Below, piece by piece: positions 1 through 8,534 of a DNA stretch of 64,000 nt. A model generated the notes under the pieces. That model saw only the letters and a program-made list of their open reading frames with translations. It was not told where the DNA came from and ran no database searches. The stretch comes from Shewanella oneidensis MR-1 (GTDB lineage: Bacteria > Pseudomonadota > Gammaproteobacteria > Enterobacterales > Shewanellaceae): contig NC_004347.2 of the NCBI RefSeq assembly GCF_000146165.2, positions 4,015,029 to 4,079,028 of the forward strand. The letters are read 5' to 3'. A program made the translations under genes and the position numbers. Positions within the stretch are counted from its first letter, which is position 1; every line of letters starts with the position of its first letter.

Positions 1-939
1 AGAGAAGCGGATAAATTAGGGCTACTGGCTTGCGCTAAACATCCAGCGCATACATCGAGACCTAAAAGTCAGCAGCTAAAGGCAAATTTTGTTGTTAACT
101 TCAAAATACTTGCGTTTCTTTTTGGTCCTTTTTATTACTTTGCCAAAGGTATGTGGAAGAAAGGACTTTACCTCACCTTAATGCTAGTCATGGCAAACAT
201 TGGTATCTATATGGTTTGGGAGCTGTTTTCTGACTCAGAGTTGATTGATAGGCTATTACCTTCGCTTAACTGTGCTATTTTTGGGGCGCTGGCTAATTAT
301 GACTATTACCGCTACTACAAGCTCGACGAAACAATATGGCCTTGGATGCCAAAATGGATGCAAAACTGGTGGGGAATTTTAGTTGCGTATTTTTTTGGAT
401 TAGCAATCCTTTTGGGAGCGGCTTTCCTAAGTGTTGTAGCTGAAGAATCAGGGGGAACCAGTAGCGTCAAAGACAGTTACCTCAATGGATACGAACAAAC
501 CACGGTAGGCTTGGCCTTTGATAACTGGTCACCTTGTAATCAAGTGAATTGGGAATTACAACAAAGCACCAATGGTATCAGGACGGTGACATATCATTGC
601 CAGACAGACCTATCAGTCTTCAAGAAAGCAGCGCATACAGAAGCTCTCAGAATCACTGGTGATGATAAAAAAGCTGTTCCGAAGACGCTGGAAGCTGCTT
701 CATTACAAGTCGCCTTTATCCTAAACCATGGTAACTCTTTTACAGTAGACCACGTCTTGTGGGATCTTGACCTCGGTCAAACTCATTCACAACGTTATGT
801 TACAGCCAACAATGTCATGGTAGATATTTATCGAAATCAGCTTAGCTTGAGTGTTCAAGAACTTTTTACCGTGCAAAATATACTGCTCAACAGCGTAATT
901 GGGGAGCAGCGTAATTTTGAAAATAATACGGGCAAGTAG
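1..939 (+). CDS. DUF2628 domain membrane protein, 5' end outside window
   Basis: The frame is open from the first base, so the gene begins before the window; 312 codons are visible. A methionine at 151 could be mistaken for the start, but the upstream residues (ending FGPFYYFAKGMWKKGL) are the typical core of DUF2628 proteins, which are small cytoplasmic-membrane proteins of unknown role. Hydrophobic segments follow directly after that motif (visible codons about 53-70) and again about 122-142. The rest, about 170 residues with two or three cysteines, is soluble and not recognised. The gene stands alone, and its stop is followed by a 400-base gap. Function unknown; family call from motif recall. 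Confidence 0.7.
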   Translation, partial: READKLGLLACAKHPAHTSRPKSQQLKANFVVNFKILAFLFGPFYYFAKGMWKKGLYLTLMLVMANIGIYMVWELFSDSELIDRLLPSLNCAIFGALANYDYYRYYKLDETIWPWMPKWMQNWWGILVAYFFGLAILLGAAFLSVVAEESGGTSSVKDSYLNGYEQTTVGLAFDNWSPCNQVNWELQQSTNGIRTVTYHCQTDLSVFKKAAHTEALRITGDDKKAVPKTLEAASLQVAFILNHGNSFTVDHVLWDLDLGQTHSQRYVTANNVMVDIYRNQLSLSVQELFTVQNILLNSVIGEQRNFENNTGK

Positions 940-1183
940 TTCCCATTAAAAAGTAAAATTAAGATCGTCAAAATAAGGTGTTATAGCTCTTTCCCCTGCG
1001 CTATCGCCACATTACATGGCAGTTACTGACATATGGAGCATGGGCATTTAGACAGTCCGTGTCACATCAGATAGCTATTTCGTCAAAAGAACGGCATACA
1101 AACATACATACCTATTAACAGTAAGTTCTTCTATCCATTGCCATTCTAGACCATAATACACCTCACAAATTCAGGAGCTTAAA

Positions 1184-1291
1184 ATGACACTATATAAACG
1201 CGAGTTTGGTGAAAGCTTTAATTTAGGCTTTGACCATTCCGAATTCCTTTGGTTTCTATTTTTCCATGATAAGGATACTATAACAACTTGA
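1184..1291 (+). CDS. possible 35-residue small protein
   Basis: A short frame starts with ATG eight bases after CAGGAG, a good ribosome binding site, and encodes 35 residues rich in aromatic residues (FLWFLFF near the middle, ending DTITT). It lies in the otherwise gene-free stretch 940-1358. I recognise no family. It could be a remnant of a larger gene or a chance frame; the ribosome binding site is the only positive evidence. The rest of 940-1358 shows nothing except the hairpin at 1302-1330. Confidence 0.25.
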   Translation: MTLYKREFGESFNLGFDHSEFLWFLFFHDKDTITT

Positions 1292-1301
1292 AATAATACG
1301 G

Positions 1302-1330
1302 TAAAAAGCTGCGCTAAACTACCGCAGCTT
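1302..1330 (-). terminator. terminator of the dsbL-dsbI operon
   Basis: AAGCTGCG (1306-1313) pairs perfectly with CGCAGCTT (1323-1330). Read on the minus strand the stem is followed by TTTTTAC, as expected for an intrinsic terminator about 30 bases past the dsbI stop. Confidence 0.65.
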
Positions 1331-1358
1331 AATATTCGAAGAACCAATACTCAATTAA

Positions 1359-1997
1359 TTATCGAGTCTGATATACAATAGTATTTCGACGATCTGTCAT
1401 AAAACTTGCGAACCAACCCAAGGTGAGTGGTGCTAAACAAACCATGAATGTCGCATAGGCAATCATACAGTAGTGCGCCATGTTTAAGCCAAATAATGCC
1501 CAATCATCTTCACCACAACCACCTGTAGGTGCAAACTCAAAGGGTAACCACTTATCTAAGGGCAAACCTAGTGGGAAACGAGGTTCTGTTGAACAAGCAG
1601 ACCCAGCAGCATCACCCGCAGCAGCAAAGAAATCCATTGATTCGTCAACAACCATATGTGCGGCATCATGAATTTTCATCAATTCAAAGGACCATATCCA
1701 CCCCTGAATCATAGCGTACCACGCTAATAATAGGCCAAGAGTCTTAAGAATATTATTTCTGGGATTAATCAAAATAATTAAACCCGCGATTACAATACAA
1801 CTTTGACTAAAACGGATGTACACACATTTTTCACATGGAGCCATTGCTAAAAATAATTGAAAATAAAAAATGGCTGATAAAATGAGGAATATTGCAGCCC
1901 CTACCATCACAAACCAAATTGGCCGTTCAGCCTGAATTTTAGCTAGTTGATTAACCGGCTGAGCTTTGAAACTTCGGAAAACTTCATTGATTGACAT
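1359..1997 (-). CDS. dsbI: DsbB-family quinone-linked thiol oxidase DsbI
   Basis: A 212-residue polytopic inner-membrane protein of the DsbB superfamily. It would pass electrons from the periplasmic oxidase DsbL to quinone. Four hydrophobic segments are visible, with a CEKC pair after the first (residues about 54-57) and a second periplasmic cysteine pair (GSAC about 135 and GGCG about 161), the two redox pairs expected of DsbB-type proteins. It lies 11 bases after dsbL on the same strand, so the two are co-transcribed. In uropathogenic E. coli and Salmonella a DsbL/DsbI pair serves the arylsulfate sulfotransferase AssT specifically; assT lies next door here. A general DsbB role is less likely because of this context. 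Confidence 0.85.
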   Translation of the reverse strand: MSINEVFRSFKAQPVNQLAKIQAERPIWFVMVGAAIFLILSAIFYFQLFLAMAPCEKCVYIRFSQSCIVIAGLIILINPRNNILKTLGLLLAWYAMIQGWIWSFELMKIHDAAHMVVDESMDFFAAAGDAAGSACSTEPRFPLGLPLDKWLPFEFAPTGGCGEDDWALFGLNMAHYCMIAYATFMVCLAPLTLGWFASFMTDRRNTIVYQTR

Positions 1998-2008
1998 TAC
2001 GGCTTCCT

Positions 2009-2620
2009 TTACTTATCAGACAGTTCAGCAATCAATTCTTTTAACACTTCCATAGAGCTAATTGATTTAGTATTGATAAGATATTTACCATTAACAGTAA
2101 TTGCTGGGATACCTTGAATTTTTGCGACCTCGACACCTAAATCCCACTTAGCTAGTAGCGCCTTTACAGCGGGGTCCTTCGCGTGTGAGTCAAACTCAGC
2201 ACGGCTCATACTTAAGATATCCAAAGAATATGCGATTGCTGAATCTGAGTCTTTGAACTTTTCTTTTTTAACGTGATATTGTTCATAGTATTTATTTTTC
2301 AGTTCTTTAAATACTGAATCTCCCTTAACTACTTTAGCAATTGCCAGCGCAGTTGACTTTTCAATACCAAAGGGAGGCTTAGTCGTAATATGATATTGTT
2401 CAAAGCTCATACCTGCCGGAATAATCTTCACGTTAGGAATACCAGCTTTTTCATACTTATAACAGAAAGGGCAGTTAATTGAATAAATTTTAACCACTTG
2501 ATTTGGCGCATCAAACTGTATAGCTTTAGGTAGAACTTGATATTCCACTCCCTCCGTTGCTGCATGAGCACCAAAAGACATTAATAAAGATGTAGTGATA
2601 ACAATTAGTGATTTTTTCAT
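2009..2620 (-). CDS. dsbL: periplasmic thiol-disulfide oxidase DsbL
   Basis: A 203-residue DsbA-family protein. The N-terminal signal peptide (MKKSLIVITTSLLMSFGAHA) is followed by a thioredoxin fold with active site CPFC in the sequence YSINCPFCYKYEK (about residues 50-60), a helical insertion, and the cis-proline loop GIPA near residue 170. It would oxidise cysteine pairs in exported proteins, with AssT as the likely partner. The start chosen is the ATG at 2620, preceded by GAGAGG; a longer frame to 2632 lacks this support. It is the first gene of the dsbL-dsbI operon and is divergent from assT. Confidence 0.87.
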   Translation of the reverse strand: MKKSLIVITTSLLMSFGAHAATEGVEYQVLPKAIQFDAPNQVVKIYSINCPFCYKYEKAGIPNVKIIPAGMSFEQYHITTKPPFGIEKSTALAIAKVVKGDSVFKELKNKYYEQYHVKKEKFKDSDSAIAYSLDILSMSRAEFDSHAKDPAVKALLAKWDLGVEVAKIQGIPAITVNGKYLINTKSISSMEVLKELIAELSDK

Positions 2621-3037
2621 AATTCCTCTCAATTCATGAATTATATAGAAATGATGTAATCGTACGTAGAATATAAAATTACATATTCAAACAACATATA
2701 AACTCGAATAAAACTTTATCCCTAAAAATAATTTTATTCAGCAGTTGCTTTCAACAAAATTGAAGTAACAAGCAATAATCATGATGATTTTAAAATTAAC
2801 AAATCTTGATATTAGAAATTTAAAGATCAACTAAACCATCATTTTAATGTGATTGTTAATTTATATAAATCAGAATTCATAAATTTTTTACTCTGATGTT
2901 TTTTTATGATTAAAGCAATGAATAATCAACTAACTATTCTAAAAAAAATATCCGCGTGACACCGATCTCAAATAAATAAAAAACAGCAGATTAATATCTA
3001 AACCGCCCGATCACATTTGTATTTAGAGGTTTAAACT
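2621..3037. promoter_or_regulatory. divergent promoter region between dsbL and assT
   Basis: A 417-base, strongly A/T-rich spacer between two divergent operons. It contains no reading frame of note. Because a LysR gene lies at the far end of the cluster (6201), this is the most probable operator region, but I could not single out a convincing T-N11-A box among the many A/T runs. AssT is preceded by AGAGG at a proper distance. Confidence 0.4.
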
Positions 3038-4828
3038 ATGAAAAAAAACATATTAGGCGTTGCAGTTATATTGGCACTATCTCAATCTATTATTTCTTCA
3101 GAATCAAATGCAGCAGGTTTCAAACCAGCTCCACCTGCAGGACAATTAGGTGCCATTCTTGTTAATCCATATGGTAATTCACCATTAACAGCTATATTAG
3201 AACTCAGCAGTAAAAAACCAACTAATGTTACAGTAACTGTTCATGGCAAGGGTAATAATGGTGTAGATATTAGTTATCCTGTAGGTCAAAGAACAATGAA
3301 TACACATGATGGTATTCCATTATTCGGTTTATATGCCGACCATAATAACCAAGTTACCGTAAAATATACTCTAGATGGTAAAAATTTAACTGAAAAATAT
3401 AACGTATTAACGGGAGCGATATCAAATAAATATGTTGACAACCGAAGCACGACAGTTATGCAGGAAGTAAAAGTAAAAACCGTAGCTAAAGGTTTTGAAA
3501 ACCGTCTATATATGGTCAACAGCCATACATATAACCAACAGGGATCTGATATTCACTGGTCTGGTCAAAAAGGCAAAGATGCGGGAATTTTTGAATCGAC
3601 ACCAAGCATGGGTTCATTAACCTTTGATAACGCTCCAATGACCTACGTTGTAGATACTAAAGGTGAAATTCGTTGGTGGTTAGAGCAAGATGCCGTTTAC
3701 GATGGTTCAGATGTAGATCTAAATAAGCGTGGATATTTCATGGGCTTGCATGATAATGGCAAGGGTGGGATTACCTTCGTACAGGGACAACGGTACGGCC
3801 ATTTTGATCTCTTAGGAAATGTTGAATCAAGACGTCTACCAAGAGGCTACATTGATGCTTCCCATGAGCACAATCTAATGCCTAATGGACACTCACTTAT
3901 CCGCGCAGCAAAATCAAACTACGAAAATGATCGTGGTGATGTCGTTCACACTGTAAGGGATCATATTCTAGAAATTGACCAACAAGGTAATTTAGTTGAT
4001 GTATGGAACCTTGCAACTATTTTGGATCCTTACAGGGATGCCCTGCTAAATGCATTAGATATGGGCGCAGTATGCTTAAACGTCGATATGGATAATATTG
4101 GTAAAACAGCTGAAGTTAAAATTGATGCACCTTACGGAGATATTCCAGGTGTTGTAGCTGGTAGAAACTGGGCACACATTAACTCAGTTGAATATGATCC
4201 AAAGGATGACTCTATAATTCTATCATTCCGTCATCAAGGTGTAGCTAAAGTAACCCGCGATAAAAAAGTTAAATGGATTCTTGCTCCATCTGAAGGTTGG
4301 AATAAAGAACTATCAACTAAACTATTAACACCAGTTGATTCAAAAGGTAAAAAAATTTCATGCACAAGCAAAGGGGTTTGCGATGGTGATTTCGATTTCA
4401 CTTATACCCAACATACAGCATGGTTAAATAATAAAACGGGTACACTGACCGTACTTGACAACGGTGATGGCCGTGGTTACGAACAGCCCGCGTTACCTAC
4501 GATGAAATATTCTCGCTTCGTTGAATATAAAATTAACGAAGAGAATATGACTGTTGAACAAATCTGGGAATACGGTAAAGAACGTGGTTACGAATGGTAT
4601 AGCCCAATTACTTCTAATGTTGAATATATGGAAGATAAGGATACCATGTTTGGATTTGGTGGTTCAGTAGACCTTTATAATCCGGGAAAACCAACTATTG
4701 GTCGAATTAATGAAATAGGTTATGACGATAAAAAGGTCAAAGTTGAAATTGACGTTTTATCAGACAAGCCTAACTCTCCACATTACCGTGCAATTATTCT
4801 AAATCCATCAAGTCAATTTGGTAATTAA
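3038..4828 (+). CDS. assT: periplasmic arylsulfate sulfotransferase
   Basis: A 596-residue precursor. It catalyses transfer of sulfate from a phenolic sulfate ester to another phenol in the periplasm, without PAPS. Residues 1-26 form a signal peptide ending SNA. An N-terminal beta domain is followed by the six-bladed propeller. Family active-site motifs are visible: SHEHNLMPNGH, NWAHINSVEYD, LSFRHQG and TQHTAWL, whose histidine (residue 459) matches the sulfated catalytic histidine of E. coli AssT. C442 and C448 have the six-residue spacing of the E. coli disulfide, made there by DsbL/DsbI. These two genes diverge from assT, and a Tsx-like channel gene follows. The length is normal for the family. 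Confidence 0.92.
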   Translation: MKKNILGVAVILALSQSIISSESNAAGFKPAPPAGQLGAILVNPYGNSPLTAILELSSKKPTNVTVTVHGKGNNGVDISYPVGQRTMNTHDGIPLFGLYADHNNQVTVKYTLDGKNLTEKYNVLTGAISNKYVDNRSTTVMQEVKVKTVAKGFENRLYMVNSHTYNQQGSDIHWSGQKGKDAGIFESTPSMGSLTFDNAPMTYVVDTKGEIRWWLEQDAVYDGSDVDLNKRGYFMGLHDNGKGGITFVQGQRYGHFDLLGNVESRRLPRGYIDASHEHNLMPNGHSLIRAAKSNYENDRGDVVHTVRDHILEIDQQGNLVDVWNLATILDPYRDALLNALDMGAVCLNVDMDNIGKTAEVKIDAPYGDIPGVVAGRNWAHINSVEYDPKDDSIILSFRHQGVAKVTRDKKVKWILAPSEGWNKELSTKLLTPVDSKGKKISCTSKGVCDGDFDFTYTQHTAWLNNKTGTLTVLDNGDGRGYEQPALPTMKYSRFVEYKINEENMTVEQIWEYGKERGYEWYSPITSNVEYMEDKDTMFGFGGSVDLYNPGKPTIGRINEIGYDDKKVKVEIDVLSDKPNSPHYRAIILNPSSQFGN

Positions 4829-4843
4829 TAAACACTAATGTTT

Positions 4844-4863
4844 TGGGCCTTATACAAGGCCCA
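4844..4863 (+). promoter_or_regulatory. perfect 8-bp hairpin between assT and the channel gene
   Basis: TGGGCCTT (4844-4851) and AAGGCCCA (4856-4863) pair perfectly around ATAC. There is no T-run after it, so it looks like an RNA stabilising or processing stem between two co-transcribed genes and not a full terminator. Confidence 0.45.
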
Positions 4864-4881
4864 TTACCCAAGAGTATTAAT

Positions 4882-5637
4882 ATGAAAATTTATCAGTATT
4901 TATTATTTACAACACTATCATTATTAATTATAACAACTGTTAATGCAGAAACAATTTCTAAAAATAACATTATCGTAGGTTATGAATTTTTACTCGATGC
5001 AGAAGAAAACAACCCAAACCTATATGACCAACCATATTTTATATTAGGGCACTCTACTTCGGCAGATTGGGGGAATATCGCGGGCTGGTTAAGGCTTGAA
5101 AACCCAACAGATAGTGCAAATACCCAACAGGGTACGGACGCAGGTTCAGCAACAAAAGTCTGGCTTAAACTTGACTATAATATCGGTCAATCCCCCTTTA
5201 ACACATGGGTACAATCATTTACTAGCTCAAATAAAGCTGCAGTTGAGCAGGATATATACTTAGGTGCTTCTTATGATATTAACTATGCGAAAATAAAAGG
5301 GAGTTTCGGTCTAGGTATGCAATATGCTTATGGTAGTTTTGCACCTACAGGAAAGTCCTTTAACGGGATTTCTGGTGTTGGAATAACATTAATACTAGGC
5401 TACCCTATTACACCAGAATGGTTTACAAAACTGTATTATGAAGCACAAATTGGACGTAGTACAGAACATAAAGACGTTTTAAGCTATGAATCATACGGTC
5501 ACCAATTTGTTTTAGGTATAGATTATCTTTTACAACCTCAATTATTTGCAAGTTTCCTATATAAGCATAGACATAGCTGGGGGGGGGCAATAAATGATGG
5601 TGGAGAACTATTTATTGAGATTGGATATACTTTTTAA
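4882..5637 (+). CDS. Tsx-like (OmpK-type) outer-membrane channel
   Basis: A 251-residue predicted outer-membrane beta-barrel. Residues 1-22 are a signal peptide ending NAE. Alternating aromatic/polar strands follow, with GYEF, WLRLEN, KVWLKLDYN, GYPITPEWF and a C-terminal IGYTF ending in phenylalanine. The pattern resembles the nucleoside-channel Tsx/OmpK family. The start at 4882 is preferred; an upstream TTG frame from 4843 runs through a hairpin and lacks a signal peptide. It follows assT by 53 bases, so it probably admits AssT substrates or releases products; this is inference from context. The specificity cannot be read from sequence. Confidence 0.7.
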   Translation: MKIYQYLLFTTLSLLIITTVNAETISKNNIIVGYEFLLDAEENNPNLYDQPYFILGHSTSADWGNIAGWLRLENPTDSANTQQGTDAGSATKVWLKLDYNIGQSPFNTWVQSFTSSNKAAVEQDIYLGASYDINYAKIKGSFGLGMQYAYGSFAPTGKSFNGISGVGITLILGYPITPEWFTKLYYEAQIGRSTEHKDVLSYESYGHQFVLGIDYLLQPQLFASFLYKHRHSWGGAINDGGELFIEIGYTF

Positions 5638-5657
5638 AAACCTATTTTTTTAGGGAT

Positions 5658-5690
5658 ATCCGCCTTCTTAAAGGCGGATTTGATACATAT
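5658..5690 (+). terminator. terminator after assT-channel operon
   Basis: ATCCGCCTT (5658-5666) pairs with AAGGCGGAT (5671-5679) around a four-base loop, 20 bases after the channel stop. The following T-run is weak, but the 9-bp G/C stem stands out in a very A/T-rich region. Confidence 0.6.
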
Positions 5691-6200
5691 ATCAGAGTGT
5701 TTTTTTAACTTAAAAAACATTTAACACTAAAAGCAATTGCAGAATCTTAAATAACTACTTAATATTTATTAATAAATCTATTTAATTAAACTAACTAATC
5801 TCACACTTTAATTTAAGAATAACCTAATTAGATACTACATATACTATCTAGCCATTACTGTACATATCTATCAGAATAAAGGTTAAAAATCAAACAACTA
5901 GCACCCTGATGAAAACTCAAACAAATATGATATTTGAATGCTTAATACCAAAAATAATTTCCACAAAGACTATAAATAACTAGAAGCCTCCTTACTTTAA
6001 AAGAGTTATCATGGTCATATCCTAAAACATAGTAAGAATCATGTATTAACTTTCAGAATCAAGAGTTAAAATTTCTCTCATCACAAAAGTTATGGATATG
6101 AAATTTTGTGATCACTATAAAATATATCATTACAGTTTCACAAAAACCCATTTTTTTAGCATACAATTAGCATAATTAACTTTCTTACTTCGAGATAATA
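5691..6200. promoter_or_regulatory. A/T-rich spacer upstream of the LysR gene, with a 9-bp dyad
   Basis: About 510 bases without a gene. The one notable element is ATCACAAAA (6080-6088) and TTTTGTGAT (6104-6112), a perfect 9-bp inverted repeat with a 15-base spacer, 88 bases before the LysR start. It may be an operator, for autoregulation or a Crp-type factor, or a hairpin in the leader RNA. Nothing else was seen. Confidence 0.4.
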
Positions 6201-7172
6201 ATGATTATAAATAACAATATAAAAGAGCTGTCAATAGCTCATCTTCAGCTAATTGTTTGCCTTATAAAGCATGGGAACTCATGTGTCGTCTCAGATGAAC
6301 TTGGGATTAGCCAATCATCTATTAGTTACCACTTACGTCGATTAAGAGTTATCTTTGCTGATGAAATGTTTATCCGTACTGGAAAAGGCCTAAAACCGAC
6401 TGAACGTTGTATTCAAATTGGCCATTTCGCCCAAGACCTCATTAATCGTGTTGAGGAAGAATTAATTCATGCTAATGATTTTGTTCCAAAGCAAATGAAA
6501 CGAGAACTCACATTAATCGCTGCCGATACGGCATGTGGTTGGTTTAGCACACTCTTTAGCGATATGCAAAAAACACTTCCTAGAGTCACACTTTGTGCTC
6601 GCCCATGGAATTTAAAATCAATGGAAGATTTAGATAGTGGCGCAGTTGATTTTGGTATTCATATTATCGAAAACTCAAAAAAGGGGATTTATGATATGGA
6701 TATCGCACCTTGCTATAGACTATGTGTAGTAAGGGATGGACACCCCCTAATTTCTAAAGGAGAAGTTACATTAAAGGATCTAGAACAATATCCAGTGTTG
6801 ATTAATGACTTAGGAGGCTGGAATAATGATGGAAACTCCCTAATGCAACGAGTCTTAGAAAAACACGGTCTCAAACTAAATATTGCAGGACGCCTAGGCT
6901 ATATTAATAGCATTTTCACGGCCCTACACACTAGTAATGCCATTACATATACTTCTGCAGCATCCATACCTCAATCAATACCTGGTCTTACTTTACTTAG
7001 AGGACCAAAGGAGGTAAATGAAGTCGACTGTTTCTACCGGCTTTACATTAGCAGAATGCGTTATGGATCTCAGGAAACTAATTATTTAATTGATTTTATA
7101 TACGATTCCTTTAAACACTTTCTAACCCAACAATATAATCGGATTGATATAGCTGCAGTAATAAATAAATAA
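6201..7172 (+). CDS. LysR-family transcriptional regulator
   Basis: A 323-residue LysR-type regulator. The helix-turn-helix lies at residues about 15-65 (SIAHLQLIVCLIKHGN..VSDELGISQSSISYHLRRL..FIRTGKGLKPT), followed by a periplasmic-binding-protein-like effector domain from about residue 95. It lies downstream of, and in the same orientation as, assT and its channel gene, so it is a candidate regulator of the cluster responding to an aromatic compound; this is inference. The ribosome binding site before the ATG is weak (CGAGA). No other recognition is possible. Confidence 0.85.
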   Translation: MIINNNIKELSIAHLQLIVCLIKHGNSCVVSDELGISQSSISYHLRRLRVIFADEMFIRTGKGLKPTERCIQIGHFAQDLINRVEEELIHANDFVPKQMKRELTLIAADTACGWFSTLFSDMQKTLPRVTLCARPWNLKSMEDLDSGAVDFGIHIIENSKKGIYDMDIAPCYRLCVVRDGHPLISKGEVTLKDLEQYPVLINDLGGWNNDGNSLMQRVLEKHGLKLNIAGRLGYINSIFTALHTSNAITYTSAASIPQSIPGLTLLRGPKEVNEVDCFYRLYISRMRYGSQETNYLIDFIYDSFKHFLTQQYNRIDIAAVINK

Positions 7173-7908
7173 TTGGTAAGTTAACCTGCATCTTATTTTT
7201 TCAATAACTATTAATTCGTTATAATAACGTGAGTGTCATAAAAATTTATGAAGCGATACTACAAACAAAATCTGCATATTAATGGTTATTACCATGCAGA
7301 AATCATAATATTGATGAGCAGATTTCAGCTATTATTATGTAGATAGACTTTACTTATGCAGATAAAACTGTATAAAAATTCAGGTTCTCACTCATCTCAT
7401 TTTACATACTCGCTGAGGGACAAAAGCGTGATAGATCCTTTGCTCTAACTCGTCTAATATATCGATGGGGCAACGCCGCGCATTGACTGCCCCTCTTGAG
7501 GCGTTTGTTGGCGGCGTTTTGAAACTGGTAGAACTTCCGCTATTTCTGTATCAAGCATTTCTAAAACGCTTTCAAAACCATATATTGGCTGCTATTCAAG
7601 CTTGTTTTGTTCTAACGAGGAATCATAAATACGGTCTAAAGTTTTAAGCAAGTGCCAATCTCTTTTTGCAAATATTGACACGATGCCTGGGCACTAACGT
7701 GTAGTAACTGAACAAGCATCATTGTACAAAGCTTCACAATCCTCAGGACTGAAAGGGGGTCCCCCGAAATTATGAACCGATTAAAGCCACACAAACGCTT
7801 TTCTAATGCACATAAATGCGCATGTCAAAAATGCATCTAATGATTATATAATCACCTACAATAGTAACGCGTACAATCTTATAGTGAAGTATCACACGGA
7901 GCCACTCA
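7173..7908. other. gene-poor junction between LysR gene and island
   Basis: About 735 bases with no intact gene. The only coding trace is a decayed frame on the minus strand (7462-7760). A near-palindromic GGGGGTCCCCC at 7755-7765 stands alone and could mark an old insertion end. This is probably where chromosomal and foreign DNA meet on the left side. Confidence 0.4.
7462..7760 (-). pseudogene. decayed reading frame, unrecognised
   Basis: On the minus strand a protein-like frame is broken by a frameshift and a stop. One part reads MLVQLLHVSAQASCQYLQ, shifts frame, then continues TLDRIYDSSLEQNKLE, stop, QPIYGFESVLEMLDTEIAEV, and ends near 7462. The amino-acid composition looks like real coding sequence with helical, acidic character. 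I do not recognise the family. It may be a fragment of a transposon or phage gene. Confidence 0.3.
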
Positions 7909-8484
7909 ATGAAGTTCATATCGTCAGTTGTTGTCTGTTTAAGCTTGAGTCCATTCGCACATGCATCAAGCCCCCCAAAACCTGATGCAGAAACCATTTA
8001 TATTGGCGGCAACTTTGTGACAGTAACCGATTCAGCCCCTACATCCGAGGCATTAGCAGTGAAGAATGGGCGAAGCTATCGACTGTTCAACGTGATTGAT
8101 GACTTTAAACGTGAAGGGCTCGCGATTGAAGCAGGTTTTTCATTGCCAACAATGCGGGTGATCCGGACCCTAAATCAGCTACTTGAAGGGCGAACAAAAC
8201 CAATCGCGATCCGTTGTGACAATGGACCTGAATTTATTAGCCACGAATTTACGGAATGGGCGAAAAAGCATGAGATCAGGATTGATTACATTCAACCTGG
8301 CAAGCCACAGCAAAATGCGTACATAGAACGACACAATAAGACCATCAGGTACAGCTGGGTAAGCAAACATTTATTTGATACGCTTGAAGAAGTTCAGGAC
8401 TATGCCACAAAATGGTTATGGTTTTACAATCATGAACGGCCGCACAAAGCCAATGGCGGAAAGCCGCCATTGATGGTTGCATGA
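7909..8484 (+). pseudogene. chimeric frame: amidohydrolase N-terminus joined to IS3 transposase C-terminus
   Basis: A 191-codon open frame with a good ribosome binding site (GGAG) but two unrelated halves. Residues 1-54 are a signal peptide (MKFISSVVVCLSLSPFAHAS) plus the first strand of a YtcJ-like amidohydrolase (ETIYIGGNFVTVTD..EALAVKNG). Residues 55-191 are the C-terminal half of an IS3-family transposase (RSYRLFNVIDDF..CDNGPEF..PGKPQQNAYIERHN..NHERPHKANGG). The second aspartate and the glutamate of the DDE triad are present, while the first aspartate is missing. The junction near 8071 is in frame. Neither activity can survive; this is a scar of insertion plus deletion. Confidence 0.8.
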
Positions 8485-8525
8485 ACTCTACTTTTAACTT
8501 CGGTTAAAAATGGGAGGATTACCCG
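8071..8525 (+). mobile_element. right-hand remnant of an IS3-family element
   Basis: The transposase C-terminal coding part plus about 40 bases to the presumed right end (GGATTACCC region near 8515-8525). The left half of the element, including orfA and the start of orfB, is gone. It abuts IS256 copy 1. The exact right end is uncertain because no left terminal repeat remains for comparison. Confidence 0.6.
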
Positions 8526-8534
8526 TAGTTGTCG

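Noticed and set aside
151..939. Methionine at 151 as the start of the first gene
   Set aside because: The frame is open to base 1 and the DUF2628 motif begins before 151, so the gene is cut by the window and not short.
7755..7765. GGGGGTCCCCC as an insertion sequence end
   Set aside because: No partner repeat or transposase fragment could be linked to it; noted only in the junction description.
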